A DNA stretch of 64,000 nucleotides from Sphingomonas tagetis. Its GTDB lineage: Bacteria; Pseudomonadota; Alphaproteobacteria; Sphingomonadales; Sphingomonadaceae. Made by a program: the position numbers and the translations under genes. Positions 1-9,138 of this stretch are shown here, piece by piece; within the stretch, counting starts at the first letter, position 1, and every line of letters begins with the position of its first letter. Location: positions 62,001 through 126,000 of the forward strand of contig NZ_JAMLDX010000010.1 in assembly GCF_024211275.1 (NCBI RefSeq). Reading direction: 5' to 3'. The notes beneath the pieces were generated by a model. It made no database searches and was not told the DNA's origin. It saw nothing but the letters and a program-made list of their open reading frames with translations.

Positions 1-70
1 CATTGTTGGTCAGTCTGCCGTTCTTCTGCAACTCGGCCAGGATCCGGATGTCGATACGGTCCAGCTTCAT
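1..70 (-). CDS. Lrp/AsnC family regulator, N-terminal 23 codons only (runs off the window)
   Basis: Read on the minus strand, the first 70 bases encode MKLDRIDIRILAELQKNGR and then LTNN. This is the start of the winged-helix DNA-binding domain of Lrp/AsnC regulators (L-D-x-x-D-x-x-I-L-x-x-L-Q-x-x-G-R). It closely resembles the N-termini of the other two Lrp-type genes here (10499 and 26864). The rest of the gene lies left of the window. It is divergent from the ornithine cyclodeaminase-like gene at 330, the usual arrangement for an Lrp-type regulator and its amino-acid catabolic target. Family call is firm from the motif; effector is unknown. Confidence 0.8.
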   Translation of the reverse strand, partial: MKLDRIDIRILAELQKNGRLTNN

Positions 71-329
71 GCGGGAAGCGTGAGCTGGCCGGGCATTATC
101 ATCCTTCGCATGGGCCTTGGCCGCTCCCCGATTGCTGGCCGGTCAGTCCGGCGCAGAGGCACATCGATCCTACGCCATCCGTTTTGTGGGCATCGGAATG
201 GCTTTATCTGCCGAATTCGGCACTGGCCATGCAAATCAATCGCTGGATTCGGCCGTGACATCCCCACGACATGCCGGGGCGATACGGCTATCCGATGGCC
301 CGCACACCGACGCTAAACGGGAAATCAGC
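71..329. promoter_or_regulatory. Divergent intergenic region between Lrp-type regulator and cyclodeaminase gene
   Basis: About 260 bases separate the minus-strand regulator start (70) from the chosen plus-strand start (330). The open reading frame of the downstream gene extends upstream through part of this stretch, but the extension has no family similarity. I see no convincing inverted repeat or clear -35/-10 pair. It is taken as the shared promoter region from gene orientation only. Confidence 0.35.
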
Positions 330-1244
330 ATGAACTTCATGTCCGAAGAAGAGTCCGCGTCCCTTGTATCGCACGAAATGGCGTTCGCAGCCGCGCGCGA
401 AGCGATGATCGCCGCGGCCGGTGATGCCGTCATCTTTCCCGCGGTGATCGCGCATGGTTCTTCGCCGACCAATCGCATCTCGATCAAGTCGGCGTCGACC
501 CCGGATTTCACGGGGCTGAAGGTAGGGTCCTTCTGGCCCGGCAACCCCGAGCGGGGTCTGCCGCGGCACAATTCGGCGATCCTGTTGTTCGATCAAGACG
601 TGGGCCGCGTCGAATGGGTGATCGAAGGGGGCAAGGTGAACGCCTATCGCACCGCCGCCGCCGATGCCGTGACGGCCGATGCGCTGGCGCGGCCCGACGC
701 TTCGGTGCTGACGATCTTCGGCGTGGGGAACCAGGCGCTGTTCGAATGTGTCGCGATCGCGCGGATCCGGCCGATCGAGCAGGTGTTGGTGGTGGCGCGT
801 GATGCCGCAAAGGGCACTGCCTTCGCAAACGCGCTCGCTGCCGAGGGCCTCGCGGCGAGGTGTGTCGATGCTCGCGAGGGTTGCGAACGCGCCGATATCG
901 TCGTCACCGCCACGCCATCGCGTGCGCCGCTGTTCGATGCACACTGGATCCGCCCCGGCACGCATGTCGCCAGCATGGGATCGGATGCGGCGGGCAAGCA
1001 GGAACTTCCACCCGCGCTCTTCGATCGCGCTGCGCTGTTCTGTGACTTGCCATCGCAAGCGGTGGTGATGGGCGATCTGCAGCATTTTGGCGGCGATCGG
1101 TCGGCGATTGTCGCGATCGGCGACGTCCTGCTGGGGCGAAGGCCCGGCCGGGTCTCACCCGATCAGATCACCCTGTTCGACAGCTCGGGTATCGCGCTGC
1201 AGGATCTGACGATCGCCCGCCGGCTGGTCGCAGCCCGGGGCTAA
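330..1244 (+). CDS. Ornithine cyclodeaminase / mu-crystallin family protein
   Basis: The 304-residue protein (ATG at 330) has the family's typical length. It shows the N-terminal substrate region with G-N-x-x-x-G-L-P-x-H and the R-T-A-A-A-D-A stretch, followed by a Rossmann NAD(P) site with GVGNQA near residue 131. Members deaminate ornithine to proline or reduce cyclic ketimines such as pyrroline- or piperideine-2-carboxylate; the sequence alone does not say which. The open frame continues upstream to 117, but those 71 residues look unlike the family, so 330 is preferred. The divergent Lrp-type regulator suggests amino-acid induction. Confidence 0.85.
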   Translation: MNFMSEEESASLVSHEMAFAAAREAMIAAAGDAVIFPAVIAHGSSPTNRISIKSASTPDFTGLKVGSFWPGNPERGLPRHNSAILLFDQDVGRVEWVIEGGKVNAYRTAAADAVTADALARPDASVLTIFGVGNQALFECVAIARIRPIEQVLVVARDAAKGTAFANALAAEGLAARCVDAREGCERADIVVTATPSRAPLFDAHWIRPGTHVASMGSDAAGKQELPPALFDRAALFCDLPSQAVVMGDLQHFGGDRSAIVAIGDVLLGRRPGRVSPDQITLFDSSGIALQDLTIARRLVAARG

Positions 1245-1399
1245 TCCCCGCCAAATTCTCCCAGCCGGGTGGCGACAGCAGATCATGCCGTCGCCGCGCC
1301 GAGGCTGGCGTCGCGATGCCAGCGAAGCGGTCAGAATGATGAAATCGGCTGTGCGGTGACGCTAACCTGGTTTCATAACGTCTGACGAGGGGATTTCGC

Positions 1400-2068
1400 A
1401 TGCCGGTTCTCAAGCCCAAGTTCATCACCTTCGATTGCTATGGCACGCTCATCAACTTCGAAATGGCTCCGGTCGCGCGGCAGGTCTATGCCGACCGGCT
1501 GTCGGGCGGCGCGCTGGACCACTTCTGCTCCTATTTCTCCGCATATCGTCTCGACGGCGTGCTGGGTCCGTGGCGCCCCTATCTCGATGTCGTGATTGAG
1601 GCGCTGCAGCGCGCGTGCAAGCGCTCCGGCATCGAATATCGCGACGGGGACGGCGAGGCTCATTACAACGCCATCCCCACCTGGCAGCCGCATCCCGATG
1701 TCGTCGAGCCGCTCAAGCGGATCGCGGGCGAGATTCCGCTGGTGATCCTGTCCAATTCGATGGTCGACCTGATCCCCTATAGCGTCGCCAATCTGCAGGC
1801 GCCGTTCCACACGGTCTGCACAGCGCAAGAGGCGCAGGCCTACAAGCCGCGCATGCAGGCATTCGAATTCATGTTCGATACACTGGGCTGCGGGCCCGAG
1901 GACGTGCTGCACTGCTCGTCCAGCTTCCGTTACGACCTGATGACCGCCTATGACCTGGGCATCAAGATGAAGGCCTTTGTCAATCGCGGGCATGAGCCGC
2001 TGAACAGCTATTACGAAGTGAACGAGATCCGCGATCTCGGCGGACTGCCGGGGCTGGTCGGGTTGTGA
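1400..2068 (+). CDS. HAD-superfamily hydrolase, type II haloacid dehalogenase-like (copy 1)
   Basis: The 222-residue protein carries all HAD motifs: nucleophile Asp12 in FDCYGTL with Thr16, motif II LSNS (Ser118), Lys149 in YKPRMQAFE, and motif IV around SSSFRYD (173-179). True L-2-haloacid dehalogenases have S-S-N-x-x-D at motif IV. Here the Asn is replaced and the spacing to Asp is one residue longer, so dehalogenation is doubtful and a phosphatase or other hydrolase is possible. It lies among amino-acid catabolic genes. A close paralogue sits at 7363. Confidence 0.82.
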   Translation: MPVLKPKFITFDCYGTLINFEMAPVARQVYADRLSGGALDHFCSYFSAYRLDGVLGPWRPYLDVVIEALQRACKRSGIEYRDGDGEAHYNAIPTWQPHPDVVEPLKRIAGEIPLVILSNSMVDLIPYSVANLQAPFHTVCTAQEAQAYKPRMQAFEFMFDTLGCGPEDVLHCSSSFRYDLMTAYDLGIKMKAFVNRGHEPLNSYYEVNEIRDLGGLPGLVGL

Positions 2069-2248
2069 CCCCGGCCCTGGCGCGTGGGATGCGGGGGGTG
2101 AGTGGCGGCACGATCTGCCGCGAGCGACGCCTCGCGCCGTAGGAGCAAGTCGCATCGCAATGACTTTCGGAAGGTGTTGCCAGACAAAACCGGCTTAAAG
2201 GACATGGTCATCGCGGCGTCATGCCCGAACTCAGAGGGATCGATCTTC

Positions 2249-3115
2249 ATGGCCGAAACCGCACCTGGTACCGCCTTATTAGCCCAGGGTGACGCGGTGC
2301 GGCTGGAAGAGCGCCACCTGTCCCAGGCCCTGGCCTTGTCGCAGGCGCTCAATTGGCCCTATCGGTTCGAGGACTGGGCCTTCGCCTTCGCGCTCGGGCG
2401 CGGCTTCGCGATCGAGGTTGACGGGCGCCTTGCCGGGACCGCTCTGTGGTGGCCCTATGGTGACCACCATGGCTCGGCCGGCATGATCATCGTCGCGCCG
2501 GACGCCCAGCGCCAGGGGATCGGCGCGCGGTTGATGGACGCGCTTCTTGCCGACGCGGCCGGCCGCACGATCATCCTCAATTCGACGGTCGAAGGCGATA
2601 CGCTCTATCGCCGGCTGGGATTCTCGCCGCATGACGTGGTGCAACAACGCCAGGCCGTGCTTGCGGTCGCGCCCGCGCTCGATCCCGACGTGCCGCTGCG
2701 GGCCGCGCAGGCAAGCGACCGCGCCGCGCTGGAAGCGCTCGACCGGGCGGCGTCCGGGATGGACCGCGGCGGCCTGCTGGACGCCGTGTTCCGCATCGCG
2801 GACGTGCTGGTGGTCGAGCGCGAGGGGCGCATTACGGGCTATGGTTGTGTGCGGCGCTGGGGACGCGGTTTCGTGATCGGCCCGGTGGCGGCCTCGTCGG
2901 AGCGTGATGCCAAGGCGCTGATCGCTGCGCTCGCCGCGCGGCATGTCGGGGCGTTTGTCCGCATCGACGTCATGGAGTCCGGCGGGCTCGGACCCTGGCT
3001 GGACACGATCGGCTTGCCGCAAACCGATCGTGCCGTCGCCATGTCGCTTGGTGCGCCCCCGCAAGCCGACCCGGGCGTGACGCTGTTCGCACTGTCCAAT
3101 CAGTCGCTGGGATGA
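2249..3115 (+). CDS. Two-domain GNAT N-acetyltransferase (copy 1)
   Basis: The chosen start at 2249 (MAETAPG) gives 288 residues. The first half is a GNAT fold with the acetyl-CoA loop region around QRQGIGARLMDALL and a C-terminal strand with LYRRLGF. The second half resembles a second, degenerate acetyltransferase domain of the Acetyltransf_18 type. The open frame reaches upstream to 2102, but that stretch lacks family character. The acceptor substrate is unknown. Its paralogue at 21857 has the same architecture, and both lie near aldehyde dehydrogenase genes, which suggests a linked role in amine or amino-acid catabolism. Confidence 0.8.
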   Translation: MAETAPGTALLAQGDAVRLEERHLSQALALSQALNWPYRFEDWAFAFALGRGFAIEVDGRLAGTALWWPYGDHHGSAGMIIVAPDAQRQGIGARLMDALLADAAGRTIILNSTVEGDTLYRRLGFSPHDVVQQRQAVLAVAPALDPDVPLRAAQASDRAALEALDRAASGMDRGGLLDAVFRIADVLVVEREGRITGYGCVRRWGRGFVIGPVAASSERDAKALIAALAARHVGAFVRIDVMESGGLGPWLDTIGLPQTDRAVAMSLGAPPQADPGVTLFALSNQSLG

Positions 3116-3146
3116 ACCGCCAGCCGGCCCCGCAAAGGAACTTCAC

Positions 3147-4322
3147 ATGACCCAGGCCCTGCTTCATCCGACCGAGACCGACACCGTGGAGAGCCTCGAC
3201 ACCGTTGAGACTCCCGCGCTGGTGCTCGACATCGCCAAGCTCGACCGTAACGTCGCGCGGCTTCGCAGCCGCCTCGACGCACTTGGCGTCGCCTTCCGCC
3301 CGCATGTGAAGAGTGGCAAGTCGATCGACGTGGCGCGGCGGCTGTTCGCGGACGGCGTGGGCCCGATCACCGTGTCGACGCTGGCCGAGGCCGACTATTT
3401 CGCGAGCGCGGGCTTTACCGACATCACCTATGCGGTCGGCCTGTCGCCCGACAAGATCGACCGTACGCGCGAACTGGTCGCGGCCGGCGTGGATCTCTCG
3501 GTGCTGATCGACTCGGTCGACCAGGCGCGGGCCCTGGTCGAGGCCGCGCGCGACGGCGGGGCGATGCCCGGTGTGCTGATCGAGATCGACTGTGACGGTC
3601 ATCGCGGCGGCGTGCTGCCGGACGATCCGGCGCTGGTCGCCATTGCCGAGAGGCTGCGCGATGGTGGGGTCCTGCTGCGGGGCGTCTTGACTCACGCCGG
3701 CGAGTCCTATGGCGCGCGCGGCGGTGCGGGCCTGCCCGAAGCGGCCGAGCAGGAGCGCGCCGCGGCCGTGAACGCTGCTGAAGCGCTACGTGCGGCAGGC
3801 CATGCCTCGCCGGTGGTGAGCGTGGGATCGACGCCTACGGCGCACTTCGCGAAGAATCTGGACGGCGTGACGGAGGTGCGCGCCGGCGTGTTCATGTTCT
3901 TCGACCTCGTGATGCACGGCATCGGCGTGTGCGAGGTCGACGACATCGCCCTGTCGGTGATCGCCACGGTGATCGGGCACCGGCCGGAAAAGGGCTGGAT
4001 CCTGACCGACGCGGGCTGGATGGCGATGTCGCGGGACCGCGGCACGCAGAAGCATCCGGTCGATCAGGGCTATGGGCTGGTGTGCGACATCGACGGCAAG
4101 CCGTTCGCCGATCTGATCGTCGAGGATGCGAGCCAGGAGCATGGCATCCTCAAGCTGCGGCCAGGCAGCGGGGCGGTGCTGCCTGATCTGCCGCTCGGCA
4201 CGCGCGTGCGCATCCTGCCCAACCATGCCTGTGCGACGGGCGCGCAGCACGACTCCTACGCCGTGGTCGAGACCGGAAAGCGCGAGGTCACCGCGCGGTG
4301 GACGCGCATGCGCGGATGGTGA
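3147..4322 (+). CDS. Fold-type III PLP enzyme, D-serine dehydratase / D-threonine aldolase-like
   Basis: This 391-residue protein has the alanine-racemase-like N-terminal barrel with the PLP lysine in RPHVKSGKS (Lys55). A C-terminal domain carries NHACAT (His360, Cys362), the H-x-C metal pair described for D-serine dehydratase. The family breaks down D-serine, D-threonine or other D-beta-hydroxy amino acids using PLP and a divalent metal. It starts 31 bases after the GNAT gene and is followed closely by an aldehyde dehydrogenase, which would suit an aldolase that releases an aldehyde. Which reaction it catalyses cannot be fixed from sequence. Confidence 0.85.
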   Translation: MTQALLHPTETDTVESLDTVETPALVLDIAKLDRNVARLRSRLDALGVAFRPHVKSGKSIDVARRLFADGVGPITVSTLAEADYFASAGFTDITYAVGLSPDKIDRTRELVAAGVDLSVLIDSVDQARALVEAARDGGAMPGVLIEIDCDGHRGGVLPDDPALVAIAERLRDGGVLLRGVLTHAGESYGARGGAGLPEAAEQERAAAVNAAEALRAAGHASPVVSVGSTPTAHFAKNLDGVTEVRAGVFMFFDLVMHGIGVCEVDDIALSVIATVIGHRPEKGWILTDAGWMAMSRDRGTQKHPVDQGYGLVCDIDGKPFADLIVEDASQEHGILKLRPGSGAVLPDLPLGTRVRILPNHACATGAQHDSYAVVETGKREVTARWTRMRGW

Positions 4323-4364
4323 GAGCGATGTTGGCGCGTCTGACCGCTATCAGGATGTTGTGAC

Positions 4365-5825
4365 ATGACGAGCGATATTGCCGAGACGATCCGCTGGGCC
4401 GCGGCGCACCGCGCCGATGCGTATATCGGCGGCGAATGGACGCCGGTTTCGGGCAGCGAGACGCTGCCGGTGACCGATCCCGCGACCGGCGCGCCCGTGG
4501 CCGAGATTGTCGCGGGAACCGCTGCCGATGTCGACCGCGCGGCCGCGGCCGCGCGCGCGGCTTTCCCGGCATTCGCCTCGTCGCGAGTTGCCGACCGCGT
4601 CGCCCTGCTCGAGCGGATCCATGCTCTGATCCTCGAACGTGCCGAACCGCTCGCGCGGACCCTGACGCTGGAGATGGGCGCGACGATCACCCATGCGCGC
4701 GCCGCCCATGTGCCACTCGCGGCGGCGCATGTTCAGGCCGCGATCGATGTGTTGCGCGACTATGACTTCCTGACGATGCGCGGGACGACCGCGATCGTGC
4801 GCGAGCCGATCGGCGTCTGCGCGCTCATCACGCCGTGGAACTGGCCGCTCTATCAGATCACGGCCAAGGTGGCGCCCGCGCTCGCGGCGGGCTGCACGGT
4901 CATCCTCAAGCCGAGCGAATTGTCGCCGCTGAGCGCGCTGATGTTCGCCCAGATCGTCGAGGATGCCGGCGCGCCGGCGGGTGTGTTCAACCTGGTGAAC
5001 GGCACCGGTCCGGAGGTGGGCACGGCGCTGGCCGCGCACCCCGATATCGACATGATCTCGATCACCGGGTCGAACCGGGCCGGCGTGCTGGTCGCGCAGG
5101 CGGCGGCGCCGACCGTCAAGCGCGTCACGCAGGAGCTGGGCGGGAAATCGCCCAATGTCCTCCTGCCCGATGCCGATCTCGCGCGGGTCGTACCGCTCGC
5201 GGTGATGTCCGCGTTCCGCAATGTCGGCCAGTCATGCAGCGCCCCGACGCGCCTGATCGTGCCGCGCGATCGCCTGGCCGAGGTGGAGGAAATCGCCCAG
5301 GCCACCGTGGCGGCGATCGTCATCGGCGATCCGGGCGACGACGCCACCGTGCTGGGCCCGATCGCCAACCAGCCCCAGTTCCAGCGGGTGCAGGCGATGA
5401 TCGCCGCCGGCATCGAGGACGGAGCGACGCTCGTCTGCGGGGGCCTGGGCCAGCCGGCCGGACTGGAGCGCGGCTTCTTCACTCGCCCGACCGTTTTCTC
5501 CGACGTCGCAACCGGCTCGCGCATCGCGCAGGAGGAAATCTTCGGGCCGGTGCTGGTGATCATTGCCTATGACGATGTCGACGAAGCTGTCGATATTGCC
5601 AATGATACGATCTTTGGGCTGGGTGGCCACGTCCATGGCGCCGATCTGGATCGAGCGCGCGACGTGGCGCGGCGCATCCGTACCGGCCAGGTCCATCTCA
5701 ACAACCCGGCCTGGGACCCGCACGCGCCGTTCGGCGGCTACAAACGCTCGGGCAACGGGCGCGAATATGGGGCCTTTGGCTTCGAGGAATATCTGGAGGT
5801 CAAGGCGATCCTCGGTTTCGCCTGA
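4365..5825 (+). CDS. NAD(P)-dependent aldehyde dehydrogenase (copy 1)
   Basis: The 486-residue protein has the full ALDH signature: Asn159 in TPWNW, Glu257 in TQELGGKSPN and catalytic Cys291 in NVGQSCSAP. It oxidises an aldehyde to the acid in the cytoplasm. It sits between the D-amino-acid PLP enzyme and an FAD amine/amino-acid oxidoreductase, both plausible aldehyde sources. It differs from the succinate-semialdehyde-type enzyme at 22711, which has a C-V-C active site. The substrate is unknown. Confidence 0.9.
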   Translation: MTSDIAETIRWAAAHRADAYIGGEWTPVSGSETLPVTDPATGAPVAEIVAGTAADVDRAAAAARAAFPAFASSRVADRVALLERIHALILERAEPLARTLTLEMGATITHARAAHVPLAAAHVQAAIDVLRDYDFLTMRGTTAIVREPIGVCALITPWNWPLYQITAKVAPALAAGCTVILKPSELSPLSALMFAQIVEDAGAPAGVFNLVNGTGPEVGTALAAHPDIDMISITGSNRAGVLVAQAAAPTVKRVTQELGGKSPNVLLPDADLARVVPLAVMSAFRNVGQSCSAPTRLIVPRDRLAEVEEIAQATVAAIVIGDPGDDATVLGPIANQPQFQRVQAMIAAGIEDGATLVCGGLGQPAGLERGFFTRPTVFSDVATGSRIAQEEIFGPVLVIIAYDDVDEAVDIANDTIFGLGGHVHGADLDRARDVARRIRTGQVHLNNPAWDPHAPFGGYKRSGNGREYGAFGFEEYLEVKAILGFA

Positions 5826-5848
5826 CCCCCGCCACTGGAGATCTGACC

Positions 5849-7174
5849 ATGCCCGCCCCGCTGCGCTTCATCGCCTCCACGCCGACGCTGCCAAAGGAGG
5901 CCGATGCCGTCATCATTGGTGGCGGCATCATCGGAACCTTCACCGCCTATTACATGGCCAAGCGCGGGCTGAAGGTCGCGCTGGTCGAGAAGGGCGTGAT
6001 CGCCGGCGAGCAGTCGAGCCGCAACTGGGGCTGGTGCCGCCAGCAGAATCGCGACGAGCGCGAATTGCAGCTGGCGACCAAGGCGCTCGATCTGTGGCAG
6101 GCGTTCGGAGAGGAGAGTAGCGAGAATACCGGCTTTCGTCGCTGTGGCCTGTTCTATGTCAGCAATCTGGACGAGGAACTGGAACCATGGGCGCGCTGGG
6201 GCGAATATGCCCGGTCGATCGGCGTCAGAACGCGCATGCTGACGAGCGAAGAAGCGACCGAGCACGCCGCCTTTACAGGCCAGCGCTGGCGCGGCGGCGT
6301 GCATTCGAGCGATGACGGCATCGCCGATCCCGGCCGCGCGGTGCCGGCCGTGGCCAGGGCGCTGATGGCGCTGGGCGGCACCGTGCATCAGGCATGCGCG
6401 GCGCGCGGCATCGAGACCAGCGGCGGCGCGGTGAGCGCGGTGATCACCGAGCGCGGGACGATCCGTACGCGACAGGTGATCCATGCCGGTGGCGCATGGG
6501 CGTCCTCCTTCTTCAACCAGCTCGGCATCCGCTTTCCGCAGGCCACCGTGCGCCAGACGATCCTGGCCATGGGCACCGGCCCGCTGACGCTGCCCGACGC
6601 CTTCTACAGCGATTCGATGTCGATCACGCGGCGCGGCGAGGGCGCACACACGCTGGCGATCAGCGGCCGCGCCAAGGTCGATCCAACCCCGCAGTTCGTG
6701 CGTTTCAATCGCGAATTCATCCCGATGTTCCGCAAGCGCTGGAAGAAGACGTCGCCGGGCGGCCTGCACGCGCTTCGCGCCGGGCATGAGACGCTGTCGA
6801 AGTGGCGGCTCGACCGGCCCACGCCGATGGAGGCGATGCGCATCCTCGATCCGGTCGCCGATCCCAAGACGGTTCGCCTGACGCTGGACCGCGCGGGCAA
6901 GTTGATCCCGGCGCTGGCGAGCGTGCCGATGGTCGCGAGCTGGGCGGGATTCGTCGACAGCACGCCGGACGGCGTGCCGGTGATAAGCGAGATTGCCGAA
7001 GTGCCCGGCCTGATCCTGGCCGCCGGGTTCAGCGGACACGGCTTCGGCATCGGGCCGGGCGCCGGGCATCTCGTCGCCGATATCGCGACGGGGCATGAGC
7101 CGATCGTCGATCCGCGCCCGTACCGCCTCTCGCGCTTTTCCGGCGGCGAAAAGATCGACGTTTCGGAATTCTGA
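5849..7174 (+). CDS. FAD-dependent oxidoreductase, DAO family (copy 1)
   Basis: The 441-residue protein opens with an FAD-binding Rossmann motif, VIIGGGIIG (GGGIIG at 24-29), then VALVEKG and the characteristic QSSRNWGWCRQQNRD segment. Near the C-terminus, AGFSGHGFGIGPG matches the second FAD contact of the D-amino-acid/sarcosine oxidase group. It probably oxidises an amino acid or secondary amine. It starts 23 bases after the aldehyde dehydrogenase and is likely co-transcribed. A paralogue of the same length lies at 11177. Confidence 0.88.
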   Translation: MPAPLRFIASTPTLPKEADAVIIGGGIIGTFTAYYMAKRGLKVALVEKGVIAGEQSSRNWGWCRQQNRDERELQLATKALDLWQAFGEESSENTGFRRCGLFYVSNLDEELEPWARWGEYARSIGVRTRMLTSEEATEHAAFTGQRWRGGVHSSDDGIADPGRAVPAVARALMALGGTVHQACAARGIETSGGAVSAVITERGTIRTRQVIHAGGAWASSFFNQLGIRFPQATVRQTILAMGTGPLTLPDAFYSDSMSITRRGEGAHTLAISGRAKVDPTPQFVRFNREFIPMFRKRWKKTSPGGLHALRAGHETLSKWRLDRPTPMEAMRILDPVADPKTVRLTLDRAGKLIPALASVPMVASWAGFVDSTPDGVPVISEIAEVPGLILAAGFSGHGFGIGPGAGHLVADIATGHEPIVDPRPYRLSRFSGGEKIDVSEF

Positions 7175-7362
7175 TTCGCGCATCGCGCACACGCCGCCGC
7201 GCTTGTCCACCGTGTCTGGCGACACCGAAGCAGGGGTGGCGGGCTCTGCTGTCGCGGGGGTTGCGAGAAACCATATCTACCCCGTTCAGGCCCCATTACG
7301 GCATTTCGCCACGCTGTTCTTCCCATAAAAAATCGCTAGTTTGCACAGCAGTGAGAGAGCCC

Positions 7363-8028
7363 ATGACCTTTCGGCCCGACTTCATCAGCTTCGACTGTTA
7401 CGGCACGCTCATCAATTTCGAGATGGGGCCGACGGCGGAAAAACTGTTCGCGGATCGTGTCGATGCGCAACGAATGGGGCCGTTCCTGGCGAGCTTCAAA
7501 GCCTATCGCCTCGACGAAGTCCTCGGCGCGTTCAAACCCTTTTTCGATGTGGTGGCCAACTCGATCCGGCGCACGTGCGAAGCGCATGGCGTGGAGTATC
7601 GCGACAGTGATGCGCAGGCGCTCTACGCCGCCGTGCCGACCTGGCAGCCGCATCCCAATGTGGTCGAAGTGCTCGAGGCGATTGCGCCGCATTATCCGCT
7701 GGTGATCCTGTCGAACTCGATGGTCGATCTGATCCCGGCCAGCGTCGCGCACCTCAAAGCGCCGTTCCATGCGGTCTACACCGCGGAGGAGGCGCAGGCC
7801 TACAAACCGCGCATGCAGGCGTTCGAATATATGTTCGGCCAGCTCGGCACGACGGCGGATCGTATGATGCATGTGTCGTCCAGCTTTCGCTACGACCATA
7901 TGACCGCGTCCGACCTCGGCTATATGGCGAAGGCGTTCATCGACCGCGGGCACGAGCCAAGCTCGACCGAATATGGCGTCAGCCGCTTGACGGATGTCCG
8001 GCAGCTGCCCGCGTTGCTGGGCTTGTAA
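7363..8028 (+). CDS. HAD-superfamily hydrolase, type II haloacid dehalogenase-like (copy 2)
   Basis: Starting at the ATG at 7363, the 221-residue protein is a close paralogue of the gene at 1400. It has the nucleophile in FDCYGTL, LSNSM, the lysine in YKPRMQAFEYMF, and VSSSFRYD at motif IV. It shares the same departure from the dehalogenase S-S-N-x-x-D pattern, so both copies probably have the same unusual specificity. The open frame extends upstream to 7261, but this part is not family-like. It leads a second gene group (kinase, class III PLP enzyme, Lrp regulator) downstream of a 188-base spacer that may hold a promoter. Confidence 0.82.
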   Translation: MTFRPDFISFDCYGTLINFEMGPTAEKLFADRVDAQRMGPFLASFKAYRLDEVLGAFKPFFDVVANSIRRTCEAHGVEYRDSDAQALYAAVPTWQPHPNVVEVLEAIAPHYPLVILSNSMVDLIPASVAHLKAPFHAVYTAEEAQAYKPRMQAFEYMFGQLGTTADRMMHVSSSFRYDHMTASDLGYMAKAFIDRGHEPSSTEYGVSRLTDVRQLPALLGL

Positions 8029-8064
8029 GCCCGCTTCCCGCGACCTTCATCCGCGAGATCCGAC

Positions 8065-9138
8065 ATGCCCGCCATCTCCAGCGAAGCGCCTCCGAGCGGC
8101 TCGCAACTCTCTACCAGCGTGCCCGAGCTGTCGCTGGAGGCGGCGGCGGCGCTCGCGGCGCGCCACTATGGCGTTCACGGCACGGCTAAATTGCTGACTG
8201 GCGAACGTGACCTGAACTTCCGGTTGGTCGCCGACGATGGCCGCAGCTATCTGTTCAAGGTCAGCAATCCGTCCGAGGAGGCTGAGGTGGCCGATCTTCA
8301 GACCGCCTGCCTCCAGCATATCGCCGACCGCGATCCAGCCCGGCCCGTGCCACGCGTCTTGCGCTCATCGGCGGGCACGCTTCGCGACGAGACGACGCTG
8401 GCGGATGGCCGGCGCTGCATCATCCGGCTCCTCACCTATCTGGAGGGCGTGCCGGCCAAGGGCACGGGGCGCAGCGCGGCGCAACGCGCGCAGTTTGGCG
8501 CCGCGCTGGCCGCGCTTGACCTTGCACTGCGCGATTTCGCGCATCCGGCGGCGTCGCACGACTTGCTGTGGAACGTGTCGCGGGCCGATCGTCTGGCGCA
8601 TCTGATCGACAACATCGTGGACGAGCCGCGGAGATCGCTGGTCCGACATTTCATGAGCCGGTTCGTCGCCGAGACGGCGCCGCGCCTCGCGCAGCTTCGC
8701 GCGCAGGTGATCCACAACGACTTCCACCTCTACAACATCCTGGTCGCTGCGAACGATCCCGATCGCGTGACCGGCGTCATCGATTTCGGTGACCTGGTCC
8801 ATGCGCCGCTGGTGGGCGAGGTTGCCACGGCGGCGGCGTATCAGATGACTCAGGCCGCCGATCCGCTGGGCGCGGCGGCCGAATTCGTCGGCGCCTATCA
8901 TCGCGTTCTCCCGCTGCTCGCCGAAGAACAGGCGATCATCGCCGACCTGATGGCGACGCGCCACCTGATCACCGTCCTGATCTCGGAATGGCGCTCGCGG
9001 CGCTATCCCGAGAACTATGCCTACATCATGCGGCACAATCCGGAAGCCTGGGACGGATTGCAGCTGATGGCCGACATTTCCCCACAAAGCGCGCGCGACC
9101 GGCTGCTCGCGCATGTGCGCAGCGGAGACGACAGATGA
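8065..9138 (+). CDS. APH/choline-kinase-like phosphotransferase, hydroxylysine kinase-like
   Basis: The 357-residue protein has the aminoglycoside-phosphotransferase fold. The catalytic loop is VIHNDFHLYNIL and the metal-binding segment is VIDFGDLVH. The small lobe contains GERDLNFRL and LFKVSN, as in hydroxylysine kinases. Its stop overlaps the start of a class III PLP enzyme by four bases (ATGA), so the two are translationally coupled. In animals hydroxylysine kinase and 5-phosphohydroxylysine phospho-lyase (AGXT2L2) act in sequence and belong to these same two families. The pairing suggests phosphorylation of a hydroxy-amine followed by PLP-dependent elimination. Confidence 0.82.
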   Translation: MPAISSEAPPSGSQLSTSVPELSLEAAAALAARHYGVHGTAKLLTGERDLNFRLVADDGRSYLFKVSNPSEEAEVADLQTACLQHIADRDPARPVPRVLRSSAGTLRDETTLADGRRCIIRLLTYLEGVPAKGTGRSAAQRAQFGAALAALDLALRDFAHPAASHDLLWNVSRADRLAHLIDNIVDEPRRSLVRHFMSRFVAETAPRLAQLRAQVIHNDFHLYNILVAANDPDRVTGVIDFGDLVHAPLVGEVATAAAYQMTQAADPLGAAAEFVGAYHRVLPLLAEEQAIIADLMATRHLITVLISEWRSRRYPENYAYIMRHNPEAWDGLQLMADISPQSARDRLLAHVRSGDDR

